Assembly (NCBI RefSeq): GCF_050436995.1
Contig: NC_134747.1
Span: 9,555,501 to 9,619,500, forward strand
Direction: 5' to 3'
DNA length: 64,000 bases
Origin: Anticarsia gemmatalis
Lineage: Eukaryota; Arthropoda; Insecta; Lepidoptera; Erebidae
Positions 52,201 through 61,142 of the stretch are shown here, piece by piece. A model generated the notes under the pieces. That model was not told where the DNA came from. It was given only the letters and a program-made list of their open reading frames with translations, and ran no database searches. A program made the position numbers and the translations under genes. The number at the start of each line of letters is the position of its first letter. Positions within the stretch are counted from its first letter, which is position 1.

Positions 52201-55200
52201 TAGCGCATATAATGAATGAAAAACCAGTTGTATTGAGCACATTGGAAAAGCGGACCTTGATCAAAGAGAAAACTTTCGAATCGAGGTCCAAGACTAGGTC
52301 TTTGTAAAAGACTTACTTGCGACAGATGTTATAGTTCCTGGTTAAAAATGTATTTATAGGTAGCCTTTAAAACAAAAAAGTGATTTATAAATTACAAAAT
52401 CGATTACATCCAAAACAAAGGATGGTAGAGTTTTACTTAGTCATATTTAAGGAGTCTAAAATTATCATTTCATAATTGTACTTTAAAACTATTTATACAA
52501 TGTTATAAATAACGCACTAATCTACAATTAAATTAGGTACAAATAATTTGAAAAATGCTCAAATTAACCTTCATTTATTTCAAAATCCAACATCAACAAC
52601 TGCCAACAATAACTGCGTTACGAGCATGAATTATGATCGCGCTTTGAAACTAGTATTGTATTTACTTTTTAATTATTTCCACGTCTATTTCGGCACTGAA
52701 ATATCAGTTACATTTGTGAGTCACTTCCCAAAAACGTTACGTAAGTAGTACGGAAGATGAAACACATTTATTGTTTACCCACATCTAAGTGTGATGTGTT
52801 TATCTTTACCATAAGAACCCCGGCGTCCTGTTTGCTTGGAAATAAAATATTGACATTGACCAATGTGTGAAATTTACGCAATACGCAAAGACGCGCGTGC
52901 TGATTACTAGTACTACATATTTATTCGTACCAGTAGCTGTTTCTATACGACCTCGAGTCTGTCATTTAATTAGTAAGAATCGGTAACCTACAGTCAAACT
53001 ATTTATTCAAGTTGTTATAGATAATTACTGTCGCGAGGAAAAACACAGGCTCGTTTAAAAATATGTAGGTATTTAGGTATAAGAAAATGCAGAATCAACT
53101 AGTTTCAAACATATATCTCGAACAAAATATTGAATTTTCAAAGATGTTTTATTAATTACAGCAATATGTTAATGTTGCGAATTCGATATGTCTACCTCAT
53201 CGACAAATTACGCATGTCACGTATAGTTTAATATAAATTTTAATATTTATTATTATAAAATATCTGACGTCCATTTTATTTTTAGCGTTGTTTTCATGCA
53301 TATCTTATTATCAGATAATGTGATGTTAATCGAGCTGAATGGAACAAGACGGAATAAAGACGATCATGTTTTAAAATACAGGTTGCGCGGGTCGTGGTCG
53401 TACACATACTGGTTTTAGTGGTTATTCAAGTTGTACGTTTAACCATTCAACAAGAAAGTAAAAGTAAGTACTTAATCAAAATTAAAGAAATTCTCCATTT
53501 ATGCCTTATAAGGATGCAATATTAATTCAACGTTTACATTTTATTGTTAATACATAGACCATAGACTCTATAACTGATTAAATTGATTTATTGGTTTATG
53601 TTATTTACCTTACTACTTTAATGGCTATACCCTTGCACAATACGTTCTTTGTAATTTATCTCAACTATAACAATCAAACAGTTTCCAATGATTTAAAAAG
53701 TACTAATAATAAACTGTTCTATTTTTTTCTTTTTAAACTATCATTGACGGTCGAAAATCATTACAGACATAATTATCGTTGTCACTCTTCTGTTTTTAAC
53801 CGACTTCAAAAAAGGAGGAGGTTCTCAATTCGACTGTATGTTTTTTTTATCAAAACGAAATATGTTTATAAAACGAATACATGTGTAAAACTATCAGTCA
53901 TCGTATACTTTTTGTTGACGACGCAGCAAAATTGTAGAGCGAGCCTTCGCCAGTTCACCTTGGAATTGCTTGACATGACATAAGCGTACAGCCTCCAGTC
54001 TGTACTGTAGCTCAAACAGCAAATCTTAAGCAAAACTTAAGAAAAATCTTATCACGAATATATAAAAACAATAGTAGGTATAATGTTTAAAAGTCTTGTT
54101 AATAATAAATAGGTACAAAAGTTTGTGAGGATGGATGAAAATCTACTGTCCGGATTTTAATGAATTTTTATACACATATTCATAACCTAGGTTAACACAG
54201 GAAATTTTGTACCACTGCAGATCTTTTCACATGGACGAAGTCACAGGCAATTCTAGTATACTATATTTTATCCAGTCAGGTATAACGTCATTGCAGTTTT
54301 ATTATAAAAAGTATTTTAAACGATAATCTAAGTGCTGATATCGCCCGTACAACTTTGACATTAAACTACGAACAAGGAAGATTTGTGAAATAACTACCTA
54401 TGTAAGTAATTTTCCTACAATGTATCACATAGTTACCTGTACAAGTGTACAATCATTGTGATCTATGATTAATGATTATCCTTGTTATTCGTCGCGCTTA
54501 TTAAAGTACACATTTAAATAATAATAATTTCAGTAAATCCTATTATATTATTAAGAGGTAAAGTAATCCATGCAAATAGCATGGATTACTTTACCTCTTA
54601 ATAAATGGAGATCATCAAACTTCCCGCGATCAAATTCCTGATCGAAACTTCGTAAGTGTATTGTAAACAGAATTTATAGTGTATTAACTGTGAATAAGGT
54701 TGCCAGGCGTATGGATAAAGCCAAACATACTACATAGTTAGGTTTTTTTTTGACTGCCTTTCTGGCCAAAATTAACGAAGAAGAGCCAGTCTGGCTTTTG
54801 TTGGGCTTTTTATATATTTCGAGATTCGCGTCGGTCACTCTCGTAATTTTGTCATAAGTAATTAAAATGCATCGTTTTACATTAATTATTTTATACATAG
54901 GGTATCTGGCCATATTACCAAAATTTTAGGCTCAACCCGCAGATCTGTCCGGCCATTAGGTATAGATATTAGGCGACCTGGCAGCCCTAACTGTGTCCAT
55001 AAAACTTTTATAACTGCATCTACATTTTGATAGCGTTTAGTTAGTAGGTAATTCTATAGGCAAATGTGTTAAACAACTTGCGGTTTTAATAAATGTCTGT
55101 GTCTGTAGACTGCTATTTATTATGACTAATTTTAAATGCAATTAATAAGCAATGTTACGAAATATTTTATTTACTCTTCATAGTCTGTAGCCGCTTCTAA

Positions 55201-57279
55201 GTATTTAAATAAAAGATAATAATAAAAAATATAAATACAGTAGGTAAATAGGTACACATTACGTATGGTGCACACCTTTCTTTATCTTTTTATTAACTCA
55301 CTTACTACTACTAACTTCTTCAACTAACGCTACCTTTCCTCAGAAAACAGGGGGTTTTCTGAGGTAAGGTAGCGTTATCTATTCAAGAGCGTTTATTTTT
55401 ATATGAGTTTAAATGCTATTGAATAGATAAACTAGCGCTAAATGTACTCAGAAACCGGGCAATAGTAATTAATAATTTTTATCTTCAAACACTTTTTACA
55501 AAAGCTCTTTGATGCGAACGAATTGGCGAAACTTTTTACTAAATCTAATTTAAGAATAAAACCTAGCGTGACTTTGACTTCACCCTGTATGTCATTGACT
55601 ACGGTTATTACACATCATTTCATAAGAATGTTGTCCTCATTGAATAAACTAATGAATAATGGGTTAGTACGGCGAAGGAAAAAACGTAGGCGCCCAATGA
55701 CGTATCTGTTTATATTTTTTTTTTCTTAATTAACTGTAATTATTCGGTATGTGTGTTGCATTATTGTATGTAAATTTATATGACATGATTATCTCAATTT
55801 GCTTCAATCATTTGACATCTATTTGACTGAAAATATTTTATTTCATCCATTTTGGAACTCTACCAAAGCACTAGTAAAAATAATATAATATAATTATAAT
55901 AAACAATTAAATTACGAGTAGACTTAGTAAAAATATATTCGTATATATATGTACATTAAATAGTATCAATAATATAAGTATGTGAAGTGTAAACCTGTTT
56001 TAAAACAGTAGCGATTAGTTAGACCTCGAGTGACTGGTCAAATATAAGGCAGTCAATTTGAATACCCATATGCAAGCCTCAAATCAACTCAATTCTTAAA
56101 CCAGCTGCGGCGAAAACCCAAGCGTTCTATTTTTAAACCCACTTCAAAACGAAAGAAAGCAATAAATAAAACAGTGTTTACAGACACTGTTTATGTTCCT
56201 GTCATTATTTAAATTTCGAACGGCACTGACAGTTTCGAATAAAAAAGCTTTGTTATAATTTTCTTAACTGCCTGTCTCTTTATTATAATAAAAGTAGAGT
56301 TCATAAAAATATGGCTCTCCGGTTTGACATCCAATAAAAACACAAAATGAAAATTTTGAGAGTAATTATAGGCAAAACCCATGCTTAGCAATATCAGTTT
56401 AACAAACGATATTATTTATTTGCTTTACAATACCGTGACTGTCTCTAACACTTTCATTCATTCCCGTGTCTTCGTATGACTAATTTACCATGCATCTTGC
56501 ACAACACGTAAACGGGTATTATAATAAGATTCCAAGTATTTAGTCACATATAGACTCGCATGGTCAAGGTACACATTTATTGGAAACTGCAATGACAAAT
56601 TAACGTACTTAGTCTATATTAGTATCTATCCTCAACTTAAGTACGGTGACTGACGTAAATATAAAACCTTTTTTGGAATATTGTAACACAAATCTAATAG
56701 TTATCGATAACTTATAGTATCATTAGTTGTCTTATTGTTATTTAATGGTTTTTCACATTCTAAATGTAATTAAAATAGATTATTATTCTACTCGTCTCAC
56801 TCTTAAACCACGAACTAGTATCCTAATATAACCAAACGACTAACTTTTATTTTTCTGTCAACCTGTGTTTCAGTAAAAAGCAAACACCTGCACCTTTCCC
56901 TCCAAAAAAACTAAAGCCCATAGTTAAAAATAGTTAGAAAAAGAAATTGCGATAACATTGTCCGTGAAATCAGGTTCAGTTATGTCAGTGTTAATCTTAT
57001 GTTATCTATTACAAAACAAGAGATAACATATACGAAAGTGTACACAGTAAAATCTCTTAGCATACCTATGAAGAATCGTTCATTACTCGTAAAAAATTGA
57101 GATAGAATAAATTGATTCACAAAATCTGAACATATATAATTTGACCTTGACCTACCCTCATCGGAGCCAGATACCGGAGGTCGGGGAAGCTCTTTGAGAT
57201 CGTAGGAATCTGTTTTGATGGCTCCACAAAGACACTGAGGAGGGCAACAATGTGCCAGCTTACTCTTCACAGCACCCAT
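40122..57279 (-). CDS. Tg: transglutaminase (annulin-type), complete multi-exon gene, isoform A
   Basis: A protein-glutamine gamma-glutamyltransferase, Ca2+-dependent; the insect homologue crosslinks cuticle and clot proteins. Twelve coding exons: 57279-57156, 46966-46742, 45148-44870, 44631-44480, 44357-44117, 43867-43707, 42964-42779, 42556-42446, 42075-41896, 41565-41365, 40993-40751 and 40286-40122. All junctions are GT..AG, phases agree, and the sum is 2268 nt (755 aa plus stop), a normal family length. Domains in order: N-terminal extension, transglutaminase N beta-sandwich (exons 2-3), catalytic core (exons 4-8) and two C-terminal beta-barrels (exons 9-12). The triad is Cys331 (YGQCWVFAGV), His390 (YHVWNE) and Asp413 (AIDATPQE). 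The Cys-His and His-Asp spacings of 59 and 23 match the family. Isoform A starts MGAVKSKLAHCCPPQC: Gly2 with Ser6 fits N-myristoylation, and the following Cys residues fit palmitoylation. Two alternative first exons are listed separately. Confidence 0.93.
40287..40750 (-). other. transglutaminase intron 11
   Basis: A 464-bp AT-rich intron. I see nothing else in it. Confidence 0.85.
40751..40993 (-). CDS. Tg: transglutaminase exon 11 (C-terminal barrels)
   Basis: Phase 0 at both ends, 81 codons. It begins ASFNISCIASIMERQ and includes RNPDIKISIDG, the start of the second C-terminal barrel. The donor is GTGAGT. Confidence 0.93.
40994..41364 (-). other. transglutaminase intron 10
   Basis: A 371-bp AT-rich intron with no other feature seen. 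Confidence 0.85.
41365..41565 (-). CDS. Tg: transglutaminase exon 10 (C-terminal barrel 1)
   Basis: Phase 0 at both ends, 67 codons. It encodes VLHIKNRSLLESHHVKGIL through KVTFNEYFKKLIDQ, a typical first C-terminal barrel. The donor is GTACGT. Confidence 0.93.
41566..41895 (-). other. transglutaminase intron 9
   Basis: A 330-bp AT-rich intron with no other feature seen. Confidence 0.85.
41896..42075 (-). CDS. Tg: transglutaminase exon 9 (core to barrel linker)
   Basis: Phase 0 at both ends, 60 codons. The first part (DITSAYKYPEQSKEERTTME) is the linker after the catalytic core, where family members have the KYPE..ER signature. The rest (VTFNFELLDNIKIGEDFNV) starts the first C-terminal barrel. 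Confidence 0.93.
42076..42445 (-). other. transglutaminase intron 8
   Basis: A 370-bp intron. Short open frames on both strands here are intronic noise with no recognisable family. Confidence 0.85.
42446..42556 (-). CDS. Tg: transglutaminase exon 8 (end of catalytic core)
   Basis: Phase 0 at both ends, 37 codons. It starts VMWKYSGEIQPLKMM and contains SIGQFISTKAIGK, the family's VG..ISTKAVG-type segment close to the Ca2+-binding part of the core. Confidence 0.92.
42779..42964 (-). CDS. Tg: transglutaminase exon 7 (catalytic Asp)
   Basis: Phase 0 at both ends, 62 codons. It encodes VWMERPDLGNGYGGWQAIDA followed by TPQE. The catalytic Asp413 is the GAC codon at 42910-42908. CGPASLKAVREGEV and the YVFAQVNADK end are typical of the core. 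Confidence 0.95.
42965..43706 (-). other. transglutaminase intron 6
   Basis: A 742-bp AT-rich intron with a short local hairpin (TTGATCAATAATTTATTGATC type) near 43060. Nothing else was seen. Confidence 0.85.
43707..43867 (-). CDS. Tg: transglutaminase exon 6 (catalytic His)
   Basis: Enters in phase 1 and leaves in phase 0. It encodes CRALGIPCRPVSGFDAAHDT through LIWNYHVWNE. The catalytic His390 is the CAC codon at 43721-43719. Confidence 0.95.
44117..44357 (-). CDS. Tg: transglutaminase exon 5 (catalytic Cys)
   Basis: Enters in phase 0 and leaves in phase 1. It includes VLFGNWAPDPKDYGGGTHPL and KYGQCWVFAGVLTS. The nucleophile Cys331 is the TGT codon at 44147-44145. The Trp in GNWAPD and the one after Cys are the conserved oxyanion and tunnel residues of the family. 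Confidence 0.96.
44480..44631 (-). CDS. Tg: transglutaminase exon 4 (start of catalytic core)
   Basis: Enters in phase 1 and leaves in phase 0. It encodes REEYVLEDGGLMFRGVYNRI and KPSPWNYAQYDRDILDCALY, which bridges the N-terminal sandwich and the core. Two AGs overlap at the acceptor; I chose the one that keeps the frame with exon 3. Confidence 0.92.
44870..45148 (-). CDS. Tg: transglutaminase exon 3 (N-terminal sandwich)
   Basis: Phase 1 at both ends. It contains ESFGAWTATYEGQVDNHLMV, TPAPDCIVAAWKLDVDTRI and LFNPWCPKDSVYMP. The FNPWC.KD.VY motif is a hallmark of transglutaminases. Confidence 0.95.
45249..46337. mobile_element. pogo-like DNA transposon, internally deleted, 1089 bp
   Basis: The terminal inverted repeats are AGGTACC(T/C)GCGGGTATTAAGGCCT, 24 bp with one mismatch, bounded by TA on both sides (45247-45248 and 46338-46339), as expected for Tc1/mariner/pogo insertion. 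Subterminal TAAGGCCTA motifs recur near 45279, 45630, 45650, 46115 and 46146. The interior keeps the first codons of a transposase (see 45788) joined to the remains of a C-terminal PHD finger. The DDE catalytic part is missing, so the copy cannot move by itself. It lies in the intron between transglutaminase exons 2 and 3. Confidence 0.75.
45788..45999 (+). pseudogene. remnant of pogo-like transposase: N-terminus fused to PHD finger
   Basis: An ATG at 45788 opens MPPKRALWSEGDLTKINHKK, which resembles the start of a psq/pogo DNA-binding helix-turn-helix. The frame then ends at a TGA. In another frame, from about 45858, a Cys/His series follows: CHACK, a stop, then CSRCSKWYHEECVGL and FQCPDGCE before TAA at 45999. 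C-x2-C, C-x2-C, H-x3-C and C-x3-C spacing is that of a PHD-type zinc finger, found at the C-terminus of some insect pogo transposases. The whole DDE domain between them is deleted. Confidence 0.6.
46742..46966 (-). CDS. Tg: transglutaminase exon 2 (first shared exon)
   Basis: Phase 1 at both ends. It encodes VVDAERRGVLNVQGIDFCTD then NGESHHTSKFNLM and CLVVRRGQSFKLDLLLNRPY. This is the start of the transglutaminase N-terminal domain; the HHTSKF..LVVRRGQ.F motif is diagnostic. All three alternative first exons end with a single G that completes its first (Asp) codon. Confidence 0.95.
46967..48068 (-). other. transglutaminase intron 1 (segment below isoform-B exon)
   Basis: About 1.1 kb of AT-rich intron between exon 2 and the nearest alternative first exon. 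No repeat or open frame was recognised. Confidence 0.75.
48069..48144 (-). CDS. Tg: transglutaminase alternative first exon B
   Basis: An ATG at 48144 opens 25 codons, beginning MEYFKNLWHRWFGKRTTH and ending IIIPFQP. It ends at a G|GTATTT donor in phase 1, so it joins exon 2 in frame (739-residue product). The peptide is rich in Trp and basic residues and lacks the Gly2/Cys lipidation signature of isoform A, which suggests a different location. It rests on splice phase, donor and position; I know no homologue for the peptide. Confidence 0.55.
48145..49915. other. intron segment / promoter region of isoform B
   Basis: AT-rich DNA upstream of exon B and inside the introns of isoforms A and C. 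It must contain the isoform-B start site if exon B is used. No transposon or open frame was recognised. Confidence 0.5.
49983..50339. repeat. three AACTCCG-N10-TCGTACAG motifs in left arm (mirrored in right arm)
   Basis: 25-bp units lie at 49983-50007 (plus), 50244-50268 (minus) and 50315-50339 (plus). Each has the same 10-bp A/T-rich spacer length. By symmetry the right arm has them at 51608-51632, 51347-51371 and 51276-51300. Repeated sites of this kind inside long terminal repeats are known in Tc1-like elements (IR/DR type) as transposase-binding sites; that role is inferred here. Confidence 0.7.
50740..50877 (+). pseudogene. Tc1-like transposase core fragment
   Basis: The frame from 50740 reads LTPRHRRARLAYAHDHHDW, then RRQWTSVLWTDESRF, a TGA, then LHGSDRRSLV. 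HR.ARL..A.DH..W and W..V..TDESRF..GSD are the block around the second catalytic Asp of Tc1-family transposases. The helix-turn-helix part and the remaining catalytic residues are absent, and the in-frame TGA (50848-50850) breaks it. It is the unpaired centre of the giant inverted repeat. Confidence 0.75.
51700..54094. other. transglutaminase intron segment (isoforms A and C)
   Basis: AT-rich DNA. The only recognisable item is the repeat motif at 53798-53848. The 130-codon frame at 53591-53983 runs through that repeat and is not a gene. Confidence 0.6.
53798..53848 (+). repeat. common lepidopteran dispersed motif (AACCGACTTCAAAAAAGGAG)
   Basis: AACCGACTTCAAAAAAGGAG, followed by GAGGTTCTCAATTCGACTGT and a T run, is a motif I recognise as extremely common in moth and butterfly genomes, probably a retroelement end. 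Its family is not certain to me. Confidence 0.5.
54095..54256 (+). mobile_element. Lep1-type Helitron, diverged
   Basis: It starts near AATAATAAATAGGTACAAAA, contains GTGAGGATGGATGAAAATCT and ends ACGAAGTCACAGGCAATT then CTAG followed by T. Block order matches the other Helitrons in the window. Confidence 0.55.
54548..54604. repeat. perfect hairpin, 26-bp arms, 5-nt loop
   Basis: Bases 54548-54573 (starting TTATTAAGAGGTAAAGTA) are followed by loop AAATA and the exact reverse complement at 54579-54604. It lies in the intron of isoforms A and C. It has no mismatch, and no flanking duplication was identified. Confidence 0.85.
54685..54995. mobile_element. 295-bp MITE-like element with 8-bp target duplication
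   Basis: The interval 54693-54987 is flanked by identical TAACTGTG octamers (54685-54692 and 54988-54995). Near the ends are AAGGTTGCCAGGCG and, inverted, CGACCTGGCAGCCC. An 8-bp duplication points to a hAT- or P-type transposase. The interior is AT-rich and contains a non-conserved minus-strand frame. The left end has a few extra bases before the inverted repeat, so the exact terminus is uncertain. Confidence 0.55.
55328..55459. mobile_element. palindromic MITE, copy 2, with extra inverted end
   Basis: It shares GCTATTGAATAGATAAACTA and ATGTACTCAGAAACCGGG with the element at 23481-23599, plus the matching left arm (TTTTCTGAGGTAAGGTAGCG and TATCTATTCAA). In front of this left arm there is a further inverted copy of it (55328-55350, ACGCTACCTTTCCTCAGAAA), giving a double hairpin. 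It is non-coding. Confidence 0.65.
55460..57155. other. transglutaminase intron segment below exon A
   Basis: About 1.7 kb of AT-rich intron. Short frames at 55523-55729 and 56209-56391 match nothing known. Nothing else was seen. Confidence 0.6.
57156..57279 (-). CDS. Tg: transglutaminase alternative first exon A (lipidation-type N-terminus)
   Basis: An ATG at 57279 in good context (GTGAAATGG) opens 41 codons: MGAVKSKLAHCCPPQCLCGA, then a Tyr/Leu/Pro-rich stretch ending SGSDE. It ends G|GTAGGT in phase 1. Gly2, Ser6 and nearby Cys residues fit N-myristoylation plus palmitoylation. Drosophila transglutaminase isoform A is known to be modified in this way and exported without a signal peptide, so this exon probably has the same role. 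Confidence 0.85.
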
Positions 57280-59461
57280 TTCACAATCAACAATCACATT
57301 AACGACCACATAAAACCAATGATCTCTTTTACTCTCCACAAACCACTTAGATATCGATTAACAATAAAAAAAACGTGATTAGATCATAGCCGCTTTTAAC
57401 CCTTTCTACACAAGTTTGTACAGTTGCCACAATGTAAACAAATCAGCTGCTCACTATTCAGTCTATAGATACTCTTGTTGTTTATACGGGCACTTTGGAA
57501 ACACGTTTTTGAGTTATAATTCAATGGAATCGTATAATATGTACACTTTGTTGGCACGAGCGCGTGCGCACGTCTTCACGCGATCACTTCGTCTGAGCTT
57601 CGTGTCTGCTCTTCATCCTCAATACATAGACTGCCGTGACCTCTTATCAGTTAAGTTCTTACTCAAAACCACATGTTTCAAGGAATGTACCGCTAACCGT
57701 ATTGAATGGTCGTCACTATTTTATGTAAGTCATCCTTATGAATCAAAATAATAACCTAAATTAATCACTGTTGACGTGACACGTAAAGTACAAAATCCTT
57801 ACGTTTTAAGGAAAATATGTAGCTACCTAAAGTACGCAATATGTACCTTCTTCGAAGCACGTAACGTAAGTTCTACCTACTAGCCTAAATTTTTTTAACA
57901 AAGGTATTTGAAAGCTAATAGTAACAAAAAACTTAATTACAGGAATAAGTTATATCTTGATCATACTATACAGTATCCAGCAAGAAAATAGTTAAAATAT
58001 TTTATTATTTTTCTTTTGGCTTCGACCAAACTTTTACTGTGAAACCGGATCTGCCGGAATAAAAAGGAAAAAGAAGTTTTTACATTCCCATTTTCTTTTT
58101 ACAGTCGCTGTATCTATTATTATTTAAAAGATCTCATAAAATACATATTTTTATAACACAAAGTAATTAATCGTTTAATCAAATGTAACTTTCTCTCTAA
58201 ATAAAACTTCGTAAAAAATGTAACGTTAACCACTATAACGAGAACCAGTTTCGAGTAAAAATTTAATAATTTGATCACACGTCGAGAAACGGTCCGCATA
58301 CGCACTCATATTTTAAAGCTAAACAAACAAAACAACCGTAAATATTTAACATATTATTATAGTAACACGATTATGTTAATTTAGTAGATGACATCACCGA
58401 TAGTCGCTCGAGGTTCTAACATGAGATGGAAATCTTTGACTAACATTGCCGGAATTTCCCTTTTCTTTCTAACATTCCTAGTTCTTAATGAGAAAATAAC
58501 TACGTCATGTTCCAGGAAAGTTAATTACGCTAGCGGTCAGAGGTGTCCTCAATGGTGTCAAGGTATCAACATTTCAGGAAAAAAATATGAATATTCCTCA
58601 ATTAGGTAGCACCATGATTAAGCCTTAACCAATAAATGACTGTTGTATGACAACACACGCCATAAATCAAAGCGGAGTTTGCCGTTTAGCGGAGTAAGGA
58701 GATAATTTAAGACATGAAAGGCATCGTATAGATAAGGCTCTAGACACGTAACCTTGTGGTACAGGTAGGTATTCGATCAGCTGCTACGGAGCAAAGTACC
58801 TACTTGCATACACGTGCGCGGTTCAACGTAATGTATTTAAATTGATACGATATAATTGTACAATGTTTTTATAAGATTGTTTATAGTTTAATATAATATC
58901 TGCTCTGTTTAATATCTATCCCAGAGAGCTATATAAGATTCATATATGGTTTTCAATTTGTTTATTGTTAAAAACATTGTAAATAATGAACACACAATAT
59001 GGTAGTTGATTCAAATTCAAATTATTAAACTTGGAGTCAAAAAGATTCATCCAATAGTTTCATTAATAATGTTAAAAAATTAAATTATTCGTCAGAATAA
59101 ATATACTAGCCACTCATTTGATCACTAAAGCTACGGGCTTGTGACGTCACTACGTCGTATTTATCTACCAAAATATGTTTTTGACACTACATAAAAAGTA
59201 GTTGATTTGATTGGTCAATTACCATATATTTTGTTTCGTATGACAATCAAACACAAGACTTACTACCTACAGATTACGCTGTGGTTACCGCTAATTACCT
59301 GTAGGTACTACAAATTAAATTTATAAAAGTAAATTTAACAATGCCTAAGTAATTAAATAATTGAGGAAAAATTGGAGGAAACCATACATACCTACACCTA
59401 GTAGGTACCTGTAGGTACATCTTTACTACTTAATGTTAAAAAGTTAAAGGAAAATAATTGA
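57280..59461. other. promoter/5'UTR of isoform A and upstream intron of isoform C
   Basis: The region directly upstream of exon A includes its 5'UTR and a GC-richer patch at about 57550-57610 (GGCACGAGCGCGTGCGCACG). Open frames (57416-57751 plus, 58388-58609 plus) have no recognisable family and no splice support. No promoter element can be fixed. Confidence 0.45.
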
Positions 59462-59744
59462 TTACACATACATACATAATATATGTACATAATATCACGC
59501 CTTATACCTGAAAGTGTATGAGGTGAATTAAATACACCCTAGTTTCACGATTAACAATGTAAGTACTGTGTAATTAGGGGCGAGCCTATTAACATTTACT
59601 GGGCACATTACCAAAGTCTAGTGTAATATTAAGAAATATCCAAATATAACTAAATTAGGAAGGACCTATAGTACTTTGCCCGACCCGGGAACCTCACGAT
59701 CTGCAGACGGTTACACTTAAGGCAGCGCCACAGAGGCAGTCAAT
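59462..59744 (-). mobile_element. tRNA-derived lepidopteran SINE, near full length
   Basis: On the minus strand the head reads GACTGCCTCTGTGGCGCTGC (A-box side) and GATCGTGAGGTTCCCGGGTC (B-box side), then GGGCAAAGTACTATAGG. The body shows TGTGCCCAGTAAATG and AATAGGCTCGCCCC, and the 3' end is AAGGCGTGATATTATGTACA with a short ATGT-rich tail. It is the same family as the copy at 20230-20456. It lies in the intron of isoform C, in the sense direction. Confidence 0.7.
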
Positions 59745-60923
59745 AACATTGGTCAATAAATGATTGTTTGTTTGTATAATAAATCAGAAAATGAACAAAA
59801 CAATTAAAAAAGTATTTTACTACTGCAGTAGAACTGAATATTCACGCAAGCTAAACTAATGGCTTATTTTAATCTTGGAGAAACACCTGGTAATTTATAA
59901 ACCATTGTTAGTTACCATGAGAGCATAAACCAAAACAATTTTCGACGACGGAACGGAACGACGCTGGCCGAAGCACGTTTCAGTGAAACTATGTAAACGA
60001 AGAAGTCAGGAGAGAGAGTAAATAGATATAGAAGTCTCTATTCTTATGATGCGAGCTAATTTTAGACTCAGGATTAGCTTCGTAGCTGTATATCCGAGTA
60101 AGTATTGTAATTATAAAATTGCGAATTTTGGAGGGAAAAGTAAGGCGGTTGACTATTACGAGACATACAAAGGGTTAGAAAAAGGAAAAGAAAAAATCAA
60201 TACTATTTTTGTAGGATGAAATCAGATGAAAATGACGTTTTACACGATTTTAAAACGTAACATGTTGATATTTTAATTAATTATACGCGATAAAGCGTAT
60301 TAATATATAAAGCGCGTTTAATATAAAGTGTAACTACGCCTATTTATAGATATACCTAATTAATACACAAGTATCTACAAATATTTTCAGAAAAAGTAGA
60401 AGCGTTTTGATTCGCATCGGTCATGCAAGACGCGAGATGTTGATTTCCTTGCATCTCAATATTTGCTCTCGATTGCATTATTATCTTATTGTTTTTGATT
60501 AGATAATGAGATTCTAATACTTTGATAGCGCTCTAATTACGAACTTCCTTATTATTGTCATGCATCTCTCACAATGACATATTAGGTATAATAGAACAGT
60601 TATCCTTATTAATGCTAATGTTGGAAGATAATTAAATCAAAGAGAGTTTTTTTATCTAGTAGTAACTGTGGGAATTCAAACTCGATGACATGTGTGGATT
60701 ATGGTAGGATATAAGCTAATTACAAGTCATTAATAGAATCCTTTTCATAGCATTTTGTCTAACACAATATTAACTAGGTACTACTTGGGTATACGAGTAA
60801 CATATGTACGACTTCCAAACTTCCAGAAAAGATAGACTTCAAAATTTTTGAAAAATAGTAATAAGATCGACATTTTTTTTTATTAAAAATACATAATATG
60901 TATATAATAATTATGTTGTGAAT
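59745..60923. other. intron of isoform C, no feature seen
   Basis: AT-rich sequence without a recognisable gene or repeat. Confidence 0.55.
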
Positions 60924-61115
60924 CCATACTTTATAATATGATAAATGCGAATGCGTCTGTCTGTCTGTTACTCAATCACGCCTAAAGTACTAAACCAATT
61001 TGCCTGAAATTTGGTATAGAGATATTTTGATACCCCAGAAACCTTTTACCCCGGGGAAATAACGCATTCTCATGGAAAAATTCGGGTGGCGGACGAAGTC
61101 GCGGGTAAAATCTAG
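60924..61115 (+). mobile_element. Lep1-type non-autonomous Helitron
   Basis: It begins CCATACTTTATAATATG then ATAAATGCGAATGCG, has a (CTGT)n run, CCAATTTGCCTGAAATTTGG and TATAGAGATATTTTGATA. It ends GGCGGACGAAGTCGCGGGTA, AAAT and CTAG followed by T. It is the best-preserved copy here. Its 3' end lies 25 bp from the splice donor of alternative first exon C. Confidence 0.75.
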
Positions 61116-61142
61116 TCTAAAATAAATATCAAGTGTACGTAC

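Noticed and set aside
53591..53983. 130-codon plus-strand frame
   Set aside because: It passes through a common dispersed repeat motif (53798-53848), is low in complexity and has no family signature.
57416..57751. 111-codon plus-strand frame upstream of first exon A
   Set aside because: It is antisense to the transglutaminase 5'UTR/promoter region, with no recognisable domain and no splice support.
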